A stretch of DNA of 64,000 bases from Chelydra serpentina. Taxonomy: Eukaryota; Chordata; Testudines; Chelydridae. The translations under genes were made by a program, and so were the position numbers. Location of the stretch: the NCBI GenBank assembly GCA_037349315.1, contig JBAIAC010000023.1, positions 36,928,501 through 36,992,500 on the forward strand, written 5' to 3'. Positions within the stretch are counted from its first letter, which is position 1; each line of letters starts with the position of its first letter. Of the stretch, positions 34,715 through 46,049 are shown in pieces. A model generated the notes under the pieces. That model was not told the DNA's origin. It ran no database searches and saw nothing but the letters and a program-made list of their open reading frames with translations.

Positions 34715-35109
34715 CAGTGGCTCTCAACCTTTCCAGACTACTGGATCATTTTCAGGAGTCTGATTTGTCTTCCGTACCCCAAGTTTCACCTCACTTAAAA
34801 ACTACTTGCTTTAAAATCAGATATAAAAATACAAAAGTAGTACTGAAAAATTGCTTATGTTCTCATTTTTACCATTACAATTATAAAATAAATCAACCGG
34901 AATATAAATATAATACTTATTTTTCAGTGTATAGTATATAGAGCAGTATAAACAAGTCTTTGTATGAAATTTTAGTTTGTACTGACTTTGCTAGTGCTTT
35001 TTATGTAGACTGTTGTAAAATGAGGTAAATATCTATATGAGTTGATGTACCCCCTGGAAGACCTCTGCGTACCCACACAGGTTTGCTTATCCCTGGCTGA
35101 GAACCACTG
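34715..35109. mobile_element. hAT-type element with exact 8-bp target duplication
   Basis: Ends CAGTGGCTCTCAACCTTTCC and CCCTGGCTGAGAACCACTG; flanks ATCTACAG on both sides (34707-34714, 35110-35117). 395 bp, AT-rich interior. Confidence 0.92.
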
Positions 35110-35626
35110 ATCTACAGCATGAGAGTGTTCCACTGGCATTGTATTAATTCTGAAGAGGAAAATTGTATTTGGAACAGTTCTGTAGCATCCTGGAAATGTT
35201 AAACCCATGCTGCTAATCACACCATGTTGCAAAATCACTCATTGCTGAGCACATGTGAAGATCTGCTGCTCAACAGGAATCAAATAGCGTGGATACTTTC
35301 TAAATGTAGATTTTTTTTCATAGCTATAGATGTTCACAAACCACTCTAATCTGCTTAAATTTATTGGTTTAAACATTCTCTGTTATATATTGAAAGCACC
35401 CTAGCCAGTTTACAGCAACATAGCCAACACACTGTTGTTATGCCACGCGTTACAGTTTAGGGCACTGCTGGGTGACATGCTGAATCCTGAGAAACACAGT
35501 TCACTGGCAATGACTCGACTCTAATGATGTGGATCAATATTTAATAGGTGTTCTAGGGATAGTGCTTTCAAAAGCACTCAGCATTGAATCAACTCTGTCC
35601 TATTGATGTCAATGGGAGCAGAGTTA

Positions 35627-35863
35627 GGGTATGTCTACACTGCCAAAATGGTTGTGTTCTTAATTCAGGTTGGCTAACTCACATTAAAATAGCAGTGAAG
35701 ACATGGTAACTTGGCTTTTAACTTGGATTAGCAGCTCCAGTTCAAGGATGGAGTTGAACTCAAGCCGAGTTGCCACATCTTCACTGATATAACCCAAGTT
35801 TGCTAATGGGGGTTAGCTAACCTGAGCTAAGAACTCACTGGCTTTTGCAGTGTAGACATACCC
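35627..35863. mobile_element. Inverted-repeat element nested in a foldback repeat
   Basis: GGGTATGTCTACACTGCCAA AATGG at left and GCTTTTGCAGTGTAGACATA CCC at right are inverted. It separates the two arms of an older hairpin repeat (AGTGCTTTCAAAAGCACTC near 35565 and AAGTGCTTTTGAAAATCTC near 35879). Confidence 0.85.
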
Positions 35864-35904
35864 CAAGGCTAAAGCTAAGTGCTTTTGAAAATCTCACCCC
35901 TAAA

Positions 35905-36085
35905 GTCAGGGCTCCTGGTTTTAGTTCCATTCCCTGCCACTGACTTGCTGTGTGATCTCATGCAAGTCACTTAACCTTTCTGTCTGTTACCCTATGAAAT
36001 GGGGGAAACAACCCTATCTCACAGGGGCATTGACAGAGTTAATTAATGCTGGGGAAGATCTTTGTATGAAAGGTGAACAGAAGCT
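35905..36085 (+). repeat. MIR-like SINE fragment
   Basis: GGTTTTAGTTCCATTCCCTG CC, TGACTTGCTGTGTGATCTCA TGCAAGTCACTTAACC and ATGAAATGGGGGAAACAACC. The tRNA head is partly lost. Confidence 0.75.
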
Positions 36086-36759
36086 TTCATAGTAATGTCA
36101 TGGGTGATGTGTTACTATATTAACATTCTCAAACCATTTGGAGCATTTATGGGATTACAAAAAAATCATGAAGTATGTATTTTATCATTTGGCTCTTTAC
36201 ATGTACAATGCATGGTATTCCATCTAAGAGGCTATTATTATTGCTGTTAATTCTAAAAAAATTAACCACACAAACACTGAAACAGTTAAATTAACTGACA
36301 CCAAAAATATTCCTCAGGTTCTCTATTTCCTGATATATAATTACCAAAAAAACCCCACCCAAAACCCTGAAAGCAGCCTGCTTATTGACAGATGTCTAAA
36401 CTTGCCTCTATTAACCTTTCACGCTTTCTGAGATAAGAATTTTGACTGTGCTGCTCCGCCTGAAGAAATAGCTAATCAGAATGAAATTGATGGTGAAGAT
36501 TCTTCTTGACCAGTGCTTTAAAAAAAATGAAGTAGGTTTACTTTTTTAAAAGAAGTTACTGCTTCAGAATACTATGAGATTTTTTTCTTTAAAGGCACAA
36601 AAATAACTAAAGTTTGCAACTTTCAGCTACATAAGGTCATCTAAGCTTGATAGTTTGCTGAAAGAAAAAGGGAGGTGTCTGTCTTTTTAGTAAAACCTAC
36701 AGCTATTAATTTAGATAAAGGCAAATTTAGGATTCCCACCAGGCATTTACAGGGAATAT

Positions 36760-37450
36760 TAGGTAACATTTTAAAAAGTACCTAAGTATTTTAGGCTCCT
36801 AAATCCCATTTTCAAAAGTGATTTAGGCATGTAGGGCCAGATTTTCAAAAGTATTAGGCACCTAGAGATACAAATAGGCACCTAATGGGATTTTCAAAAT
36901 CCCATTAGGTGCCTAAGCAGGTGAGGTGCCTAAGTCCTATTGAAATCAATTGCAGTTAGGTGTCTAACCTGCTCAGGTGCTTTTGAAAATTCCAGTAGGT
37001 GCCTATCTGCATCTTTAGGTGACTATATATCTTTGTAAAATTGGCTCTTATGAGCCTAAGTCCCGTTACCTTTCACTGAGACTTAGGGATGATCTAACCT
37101 AGAAAATGACATTGACCCAGATACGTTGCTCAGATGTGAAAAATCCGCCTCCCCCCACCCCCGAACAACATAGTTAAGCCAACCTAAGTCCCCATATAGA
37201 CAGCGCTAGGTCGACGGAGGAATTGTTCTGCCAACCTATCTACTGCCTCTCAGGGAGGTGGATTATCTATGCTGATGTAAGATCCCCTCCCATCATCGTA
37301 AGTGGGCTACACTGAAGCATTACAGCAATGTTGCAGCTGCACTGTTTTAGCAGTTTAAGTGTAGACAAGCTCTTAGGCTCCTAAGTGCCAAAGTCACGTT
37401 TGAAAATTGGACTTAGGAGCCTGAGTTAGTTAGGTGCTTTTGAAAATTGT
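36760..37450. repeat. Large foldback repeat split by an inverted-repeat element
   Basis: Many copies of TTAGG(C/T)(G/A)CCTAA and TTTTCAAAA in both orientations (e.g. GGGCCAGATTTTCAAAAGTA TTAGGCACCTAG; CCTAATGGGATTTTCAAAAT CCCATTAGGTG). An unrelated element, 37088-37374, begins near GATCTAACCTAGAAAATGAC and ends GTTTAAGTGTAGACAAGC; the hairpin motifs resume at 37375 (TTAGGCTCCTAAGTGCC). Confidence 0.75.
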
Positions 37451-38564
37451 ACCCATTCTGTTTAAATGAAGGTGCTTCCCCAAAGGACACCCATTCATTC
37501 TCAACTGGGAATGCATAGTGTGAAGTAGGGGAAAAGAGGGACTAAGGAATTAAAGTCTCTGGAAATGATCTAAAGCCGCCAGTTCTGTCGTTCTCATCAA
37601 TCTTTATTATTGTCCCTTTGTGGCTATGAATTGTGGGAGAGGGAAGTTACCATCTGACTTAATATTTCCAGACTCAGCCTTATTTTCTCAGTGATCCCAG
37701 ATCCTGCATGAGTGTCACACGCTGTTATGATATCACATATTGGTACTCCACTGTCATATTGTTTTGCTACTACTTACTAATTTTTGATGCCTCATCCCTA
37801 CCATGTTGCACTGGAATATGTTTATGTAACACTGTGATGCAAACAGAATGATACCAAGGTGCACAATTTGAATTTTCTCTTTAAGCTTGTGAAGCAATAT
37901 GACACGTGACCTAATGTCTACCCTACTGTAAACTAGTGAATGTGCTATGCCATAGCCTCAGTGTTGCTTTTCAGTTCTGAGACGTTTCTCACAAGCTGTA
38001 AATGTTTGCACTATCCTGGATTCACTTTGTTAGCCGGTTGGGATAAATCATACTGGACGATAAAACTGCCATTGTAACACATTGCAAATACATAAAGCCG
38101 CCTGACGGTGGGAATTTGCCTCAGGCCCACTGTTTTGAGGGGCCCCCCAAAATGACAGAGGGGTGGCCAGGCCAAATTTGAGTGAGTGATGTTGCGACCT
38201 GGCTGTGGAGTTGCAGTGCCACTTAGGTTTGGAAACTGCCAATGATAGTGTAAGGAGCAACTTGCCCGCCCCAGCCAGGCCCAGATCCCACCGTTGCCAC
38301 CACTGACATCATTGCGCCAGTCCTGAAGTGACCTACCAGGCCGAGAACCTGTACGTGTAGTAGCATGGTCGGAGCTCTGGGAGAGGCAGAAATAGGAGCA
38401 GCCCCTTGGCTGAACAGGGGGCAAAGCCCCCTCAAAAGGGAGGCCAGAGATCCCACAGGCCTGGGCCCTCTCTGCCCCCATCTTTTCCCTGACCCCCCTT
38501 CAGAGAGGACAGCAACCCTACGGACCTGGGCCCACTCTAATCCCCATCCCCTTCTTACACTCTT

Positions 38565-39095
38565 TAATCTCCATGGTATGGGGCCGGGGATGAGGGGTTT
38601 GGGGTGCAAGAGGGTGCTCCGGGTTGGGGGGGGACTCAGGGATGGGGTAGGGGCGCTTACCTCGAGTGGCTCCCGGTCAGTGGTGCAGCATGGGGGCTAA
38701 AGCAGGCTGCCTGCCTGTCCTGGCACTGCACTGCACACGTCCCGGAAGCAGCCAGCAGGTCCAGGTCCTAGGCAGGAGGGCCAGAAGGCTCCATGCGCTG
38801 CTCTTGCCCACACGTGCTGCCCACCTGCCAACTCCCATTGGCAGGGAGTGCAGAGCCAGTGCTCGGGGCGGGGGCAGCACACGGGGACCCCCCCGCCTAG
38901 GAGCTAGCCCTGCTGGCCACTTCTGGGGCACAGCGCAGTGCCAGCCAGGACAGGTAAGGACTAGCCTGCCTTAGCGCCACAGCACCGCCGACCAGACTTT
39001 TAACGGCCCAATCTGCGGTGCTGACCGGAGCTGCCAGGGTCCCTTTTCGACCGGGCATTCTGGTAGAAAACCGGACACCTGGTCACCCTAACGGA
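38565..39095 (-). mobile_element. Copy of the 2.1-kb GC-rich element, antisense
   Basis: Read on the minus strand it starts GGTGACCAGGTGTCCGGTTT TCTACCAGAATGCCC and runs through GGACCCTGGCAGCTCCGGTC AGCACCG, matching the start of 3402-5506, but has no expansion of the 82-bp unit. Left part (38100-38564) is further GC-rich repeat. The 38011-38974 open frames are composition effects. Confidence 0.75.
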
Positions 39096-39659
39096 AGACT
39101 TCGGTTTCAGATTTTTGCCCTGGACCCCCAAAAACCTCTGTGTGATCCTGCAAATACAGATGTGTGGATCCCAACCATCATCTTGTAGTCATGAGTACCA
39201 AAATTATCCTTTTCTAGAGGGAAAAACACAGGCAGCTAATCAGATTTTTTTTAAAGCAACTGTTTGGTACAGTACTTGAAAGTTGTGAAAACATAAGGTG
39301 TTCTCTCGACGCTTTCTCTTTCTGTGCACATACACGTAACAAATGGGTAAGGCAGCAATCAAATCTAATTTCCAAGAGACAGGAAAAGTAGCTAAGCCTG
39401 CACGCACCCAAGTTACTGCAGGCGTATCCCTAACATCTCTATAAAGGTAATTCACTCCAATCTTTTATTATCTAAAGATTCTCTGAGGGTATGATTCTCT
39501 TTAAGCCTCTTTAAGAAGAAATTACCTCACAGACCTAATTTCATCGCAAGCTTGAACAACCTGAGATGATTCCCAAGGTGAACCTTGGGTAGGAGATGGT
39601 TTGGCATCTTCACTCTCTGGATTATTAATTAAATCCTTTTCACAAAGGTAACAAAGATC

Positions 39660-40761
39660 CTGAAATTTGCTTTCCGTCCATGATCAGTCCTGTAACTAAT
39701 CTCACCATTTCAAGCTTTCTCACTTGAAAAGTATTATAGAAACACCAAGAGCATAAAAAATGCATTTTTGGACAGTGTCTAGCTTCGCCCTATAAATGTG
39801 CTAATCTTTCTGAGCTGGGCTGGAAAATGATTCTCAACCACTCTAGCTTCCTTATTGCTTTGTTCTGGCCAGAATGGCAATTCAACCTTGTAAAAAAAAT
39901 CTTCAGAGGAAAATGTGCCTTGTAAGGTCCTGAAGCTTATTTTCCTTTATATTTTAAACACCTGGTCCAACTTGGTATATTAAACAGAAAAAGTTACTTT
40001 GCCAGTTATACAGTTAAAGAGTCTTTTAATTAGATTTCCTTTTAATAACTGTTTTCCAGAATACATTAAGGCATTTTAATAATCTGTCCTTGTTGCCTCA
40101 GAATGACCTTGTTAATATGCAGGCGCACTTTACAATATATTCCTCTCCGTATCTTGTAAACTACTTCAGTAGTGTCTTGCAATTTATTTGCCTCAGCCCA
40201 TTGCTCTTGGTCTTTATGCTGAATGTCACCATGCTTAGCTTCTACCAGTTGCAAGAGCAGTGCCACTGTTAGCCAGAACACTTTGACAGTATTCTTTAAC
40301 ACTGATGGCATCACTGAGAACTCTATCATCCGATTTCATGCTGCTGACTCACTGAATACAGCATAAGTGTCCCACCTTGTGATCATGAAGTGACTGAAAA
40401 TATAGAGACAATTTTGAGCAAAGGAGGTTTGAAAGCACCTCTTGCATGATGTGGAATGCACAAAAAACCTTTCATGCATCACCAACAGTTCTTGATAAAC
40501 AATCTTTGATCAGGAATAAAGAATCAATGCTTTTAGGGGGTAAAAGAAAAATGCATTCAGTATATGGTTTGTAGAACTGAACTCTAGTTAATTCTTTCTG
40601 TTTATCTAGTCTTGTAAGCTGAGGCAAGAATTTTTCCTATATGCATTAAAACACTGTGAAACAAACTGCCATATCCTATTACATTTAATTAGTGCTGTTT
40701 ATTGTTTATATCTGATGTCTGAGGAGCTCCATTTCTAGTTAGAGACCAGGCTCAGCCATAA
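39660..40761. other. Intron, AT-rich, no feature recognised
   Basis: No repeat family or coding exon that I recognise in this stretch. Confidence 0.4.
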
Positions 40762-40866
40762 GGCCTGATTCTGTTCTCACGTAAACCAATGTAAACGCAA
40801 AATAACTCCACTGAAGTCACTGGAATTACACAGGCATAAGACTGGTGTGAGAGCAGAATTGGGCCC
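40762..40866. repeat. Short foldback repeat
   Basis: AGGCCTGATTCTGTTCTCAC pairs with GTGAGAGCAGAATTGGGCC; the interior GTAAACGCAAAATAACTCC / ACTGAAGTCACTGGAATTAC is typical of the family. Confidence 0.75.
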
Positions 40867-41934
40867 TATATGGTAACATTTAGATCTGGATCCAAACATC
40901 CCCAAAGTTCAGATGTGTTTGCAAAGGAGGTGATTTCAGTCTCTGGAAGCTTGTTTCACAGCCAAACTTCCTCAACCAAGCTCACTTTATCTGTGGTTCT
41001 CACACATTTCATCCTGGGCTTTGTCCCAGAGGAATGATAGATCATGGCTGTAGGGGTTTGAAGGGCTGTTGAGAGACTCCATTGAGAGGTTTAAAGCTTA
41101 GGAATCAATGATGCCATCCAAATCCTTTTTGATTCATATTACAAAACACGTCTTTGTTAAAGAGCTGTCTTTGTCCAACAAGGCTCAGGACTGCATTAGT
41201 CAAAAGTGTTCCAGGTCAGCATTAGAAAGTCAAAGATGTTACAGGACAGGACTGAGGTGCATTGAGGAAACTTGCACATCACTTGCCTGCAGTTTTCTGG
41301 ACTGAAGCCGTTAGTAAAACCACCATGGAGAAAACAGAATCCTCTATATGTTAAAGTGCAATCACTGATTTTTATTAACTTGCTTTAGTACAGAGTTACT
41401 GTTGTAAGTACATATAATTACCCATTCAGTGTCTAGCAGCAAGTTATCCTTCTGTACAGAGATAGCTCTGAACAAACTCCACCAGTTTCTAACCCTGGAT
41501 CTGGTCTAGGTTTGGATGTGAATTCATAGCACAGACCTGCCTACAATGGACTGAAAATGCATGCAAGTTGCAAATACCCGATCCCTGGAAAAAATTTGCA
41601 TTTCATTTTCATACTCACAAGTTTAGAAGTGTTTAAATCCATGGGAGCTTTTATTGGCCCATTATGGGGCGAGACAATCTGGATTGTGAGTTTTGATTCA
41701 GGCCCATCTCCATGTATAGCTAAGGTTTTATTTTCCCAAGGCAGATAATGGTACTTTAAATGAGTAATTTCATGAAACGTCTCTCTCCTCTGCCTTGAGT
41801 AATCGAATTCTAAGGTGTTCCTTTAATTGTGCTATGGATTGAATTTGGAATACATTGGTCCATTACAGGAACAGGTTTGTTTCATAGGTGAAAGTCAGAC
41901 TTATGCCAAGATACAGCAGAAAATAAAACAATAC

Positions 41935-42030
41935 CTCAACAGCTGCCTTTGCTCTTTCAAATTCCTCCTCCAAGGAGTGATTTCTGGAGAGGAATGAACC
42001 TCCCCAACGCTGGTCTTTGGTTGATCGTGC
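41935..42030 (-). CDS. PEX5L: PEX5L coding exon (HCN-binding helix, first half)
   Basis: A 96-nt, phase 0-0 exon: acceptor TTTCTTTAAG, donor GTATTG. It encodes ARSTKDQRWGGSFLSRNHSL then EEEFERAKAAVE. The NHSLEEEFERAKAAVE block is invariant relative to human. From knowledge of the family, the acidic helical segment just before the TPRs is the part of TRIP8b that contacts the cyclic-nucleotide-binding domain of HCN channels and antagonises cAMP; this exon supplies its first half. Only the assignment by homology is seen in the sequence; the channel effect is established for mammalian protein. Confidence 0.95.
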
Positions 42031-42854
42031 CTTAAAGAAATAAAGAATAAATAAGAAAGGATGACATGCTTTGTCACAAACTTTCAAGTTCCTTCTCTTT
42101 CTTTCTTCACTAGTGCTGAAAGTGACCTTCATCTGGTGCAATGCTGTGTGTTTCCCTATGTGAATCCCCACCAACACCGGACACAGCTTTAGCAGTGTCC
42201 ACTGCTTCAGTGGAGCAAAGTAACGTGTCATTCCCTAGAGTTTCCTTTTCACTCAGGATTTAGATATGATGAACAATCCCAGTTTGGGTTGTGAAAGTAG
42301 ATCCAAAATAATCCCTTGAAACTTCAAAGGAAATGAACTTCCGAATGGTTAAAAAGACTGTGCAACATTAAAATCTTGTGCCTCGAATAAGCTATCTTCA
42401 CATCCTCCCTCCGCCCTCCCCCCCACCCCGGTTTATTTTGCTTCATTCTGCAAGACAGAAATTTAGCTGCTGGAATTCCTAATAAGGAGAGCTGTCACAC
42501 AGATGCCATTTCATTTTCGAATGGACCGTATTCAGCATGATTAATACTTTGTTTAAATAGTTGAAAGTTTATGTCTGAGAACTTGATACCGAACAGTTCA
42601 GCCGTGTTACCTGAACCCCTTGTGTATCACCCCAAACTCCCTGTTATCTAAAAGAGTCACATTCTCTGGTGCCTATTAATTACACTGACAATCCCCTGGA
42701 TTGTCTGAAAGCTTCATTTTCTGAATTTATGCCGTGTTCCTTGAAATTATCATGTAATCTCACTATAACCATTTCTGTAAATTACACTCTACTTTGAAGA
42801 GACATTTAACTGAATTTGTATTTTTTTTTTTCAAATAGACATTAATTTAAAAGA

Positions 42855-42965
42855 GACAAGTTGGGTGACACATTATCTTTTATATGGTCCAATAAACAAT
42901 GTTACCTGCCCCATCTTGTCTCTCTAATATCCTGGGACCGACATGGCTACAACAACACTGCATAC
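42855..42965 (+). repeat. Retroelement tail, same family as 28965
   Basis: AGAGACAAGTTGGGTGACAC, TGGTCCAATAAACAATGTTA CC, ATCTTGTCTCTCTAATATCC TGGGACCGACATGGCTACAA CAAC. Two-ended tail with the CTTGTCTCT / AGAGACAAG inverted pair. Confidence 0.6.
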
Positions 42966-42999
42966 ATTTTTTTAAAAGAGACCCAAAATACACAGTACA

Positions 43000-45720
43000 C
43001 CCCTGCCTCTGTCTGCAAGTATTTTACAATGAAAAATCAGTGTTTGAGAGGTCTGAGTTGTAAATATATGTGGAGAAGACTTTCCTTATGATGATAAAAG
43101 GATGTGGGATTGGTTGGCACACAGGAAATGCATGTGACAGATATACAAACCTCACACTCTGCACAATTTTCTCATTCTTTAAGTGATTCAGAATAGGTAG
43201 AAGAGGATTTTTAGACAGTTCTTGGGGTTTGGGTGGGGACTGCAAAAAGAGCAGGGAGACATCTTGAAGAGGAAAAGTGTGAGAGCTAGGCTATAAAGGG
43301 AGTATTTGGCTGCTATTTTGTTTGCTTCTACTATTGTTCTTTCACAATGGAGGTGCATTTAATTCACTATCCTCTGCAGGAGAAAGTTGTACCTGTTTTC
43401 TCTGCACTTGCTGTATTTGTCTGTCAGGCTGTGTCCTGAGGTTTAGGATCACTAGTACAAATACCTCCTTTGTATTGATTTTCTCTAAACCTGGAGTACC
43501 TTGAAGATTTCAGTCATAATCAGAGATGACTCCGAAATGCAGGGCCCAGATCTAAATCCAGGTCTATGCTTTCCCAAAGGCTGGGGGAATGAGCTCTTCT
43601 TCCAGCTCTACAGATAGTGGACCTGAGTCACTAATGTGTGAAACTGGAGGAATACTATGGTGAATTGGGTTCAGTGACCAGTCATGGATTTTTGGATCCA
43701 GATGTGAACTTTCCCAAAATTGGGGGGGAGTTTGGATTGTAGGATTAGGTTTGGGGTATCTTTAATCTCAACATCCTGTCATGTTTTATGTTCAACAGGT
43801 ACAATCTCTATTGCCTGAGCATCCTGCATGCTTTAAGTCTCCTCTTCCCTTCATTGTTCTTCCCCTGAAAACCCTTTCTGCTAGTCCTGCCTACAGCATA
43901 TGCCACCCTAATTTTAAATAGATTATTCTTTGTGTGTCTTAACAACACATTAGAAAACATATCTCCCTCTTTGTCTCTACTTGCACATTCCAGAGCTTGG
44001 TTTACCATTGTTACCTTGACTGCACAGACTGAGCTGAAGGGATGATTGTTCTTTTTGACATCCCTAGCACACTCCTCTCTCCAATCTATCCCACTGGAAG
44101 CACATTAGCAATGTCCCTCTACAACTATTCTTTTATTAAAAGAATTCTATTTATGTTTTTGTACAAAAGGCACAGTGCAAAGAACGATGTTAAGTCACTG
44201 CAAGGAAAACCACATGGTGACCTTTAGTCTTGCCAAATAGAAATTGCTCTCTGCTAATCCCTTACCCCCACACTTGTCTAAGGTTAAAACTCATTAGCTA
44301 TTTGACTGCACATGGTCCCAACTGCATTAATTTACATTATTATATTTCTGATGGTTGTACTTGGTGATATTCAATTACAATGAACCAGCTTCATCCCTGG
44401 TGTAACTTCACTCCTTTGAAATTCAGGTTTGAAGCTGACACAATGTGTTGTACCAGCAAGTGCTGTAATGGGCATTGTTGTGACGAAGTAATCTAATATT
44501 CAGAAGTATACCTATAAGCAAATGTACAGAATTCATCTCCAGGAGAAGCAGCACTTTGTAATATTCTTAATGCACAGTCTCAGTACTTAAATATTTTTTT
44601 CTTTTTGGGGAAGGATACTGACAAAGGGTCAGATTCTAATCTTATGTGTGGAATGTTTCTTTGCCTCCCTTAAATCTATTCTTGTGCTTGTGACTACATT
44701 TTCAGAGGGATTTTTAAAAAAAACTGGAATCATGACATGCATTTGAGATTCCAGTCTGGTCCAACTGTGTGTATATTCTTCATATGTCTTTCTGCCAGCG
44801 AGGTTAGTTTACTGCAATGAAATCTGTATTGAGCTACCGAATATTGAACCAACACCTGCTGTTAGTGCAAAACAAGATCGCACAATTGCTGTTAGAAGTG
44901 GGCGGTAGGGATTCTGCTGAACCACTGTTTCATGCTCTGCGCTGGATGCCTTTGGCATGTGGATTGAGTTGAAGATTTAGCTGTCCATGACCAGATACCT
45001 GTTGGGGGTTGTAGTCCTCTCCCCATTATCCTCTATGGTGACCCATGGCTGAGCTGGGATCTCAATGGCTGCTGCAGTATTAAAGCAAAGGATTAGGACC
45101 CAGGACAACTGGCTTCTGTTTCCACTTTTAGCACCAACCTCCTATGTTGAGCTAGTTGGAAAATCTTATTGTTTTTTCCAGAAATTTCCAAACCTGCATT
45201 TCATTAGTGATGGGGAGGGGAAAGGGACCAGGAATGGAGAGCTGGCAGACATACCAAGGAGTAGAGTTCTGCTGTGGCTTTCTCTAACAGGGGAATGAGT
45301 ATACTGGAGAAGTGGCCAGTGGGTCTGCACACAATGTGGTCCATAAAGTCAGTACTCTGTGTTGGGAGGTAGGTGCAATAGCTGCTCACTATCTACTGCC
45401 TTCTGGGGTAGAACGTTTTATTCCTCCATACCAATCATTTTGTGCACATTTTTCTGCACTCGCACTCTGTTTACGTGGGGTATGTGCTGTTGGTGAGAGG
45501 AATAAATAATAGACTAATTTTGTGGTCTCTGTTCAAAGTAATGGGCCTGTTCCAATCCTGGTGTAACTTTCTTGATCTCATTAGAGTTAGTGGCGCACCA
45601 AATATGGATCCACCTGGCCCATTTTTCTTACTGGTAGATGCCAGACCACCTAATGCAGTCCCTGACAAACATTCTAAATAGTGATGCACAGGATTCCTGA
45701 TGGGAATTGTGAGTTATAAA
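43000..45720. other. Intron, no feature recognised
   Basis: Unassigned intron sequence; small frames have no family resemblance. Confidence 0.4.
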
Positions 45721-45724
45721 TGTT

Positions 45725-46045
45725 TTAGGCTTAATTCTGATCTCCCTTACGTCAGTGTAAAAAAGTAGTAATTCTAATGAGGCCCACAGAATTAAATAAA
45801 TAAATAAAATAAATAAATGGATATATGCCAATCTCCTAGAACTGGAACGACCTTGAAAGGTCATCGAGTCCAGGCCCCTGCCTTCACTAGCAGGACCAAG
45901 TACTGTCCCCTGACAGATTTTTGCCCCAGATCCCTAAGTGGCCCCCTCAAGGATTGAACTCACAACCCTGGGTTTAGCAGGCCAATGCTCAAACCACTGA
46001 ACTATCCCTCCAGTAAAAAGTGGTGTGATGTCAGAATCAGGCCCA
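45725..46045. repeat. Foldback repeat interrupted by the SINE
   Basis: Left arm TTAATTCTGATCTCCCTTAC GTCAGTGTAAAAAAGTAG; right arm AAAAAGTGGTGTGATGTCAG AATCAGGCCC. The SINE lies between the arms. Confidence 0.65.
45793..46011 (-). mobile_element. Turtle-type tRNA-derived SINE with CR1-like tail
   Basis: Read on the minus strand it begins GGAGGGATAGTTCAGTGG, giving an A-box-like TAGTTCAGTGG and a B-box-like GAGTTCAATCC, then a body with a CR1-like tail (GGACTCGATGACCTTTCAAG GTCGTTCCAGTTCTAGGAG) and an (ATTT)n end at 45793-45817. A tRNA head joined to a CR1-like 3' tail is the arrangement described for tortoise Pol III SINEs. Confidence 0.85.
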
Positions 46046-46049
46046 ATTT

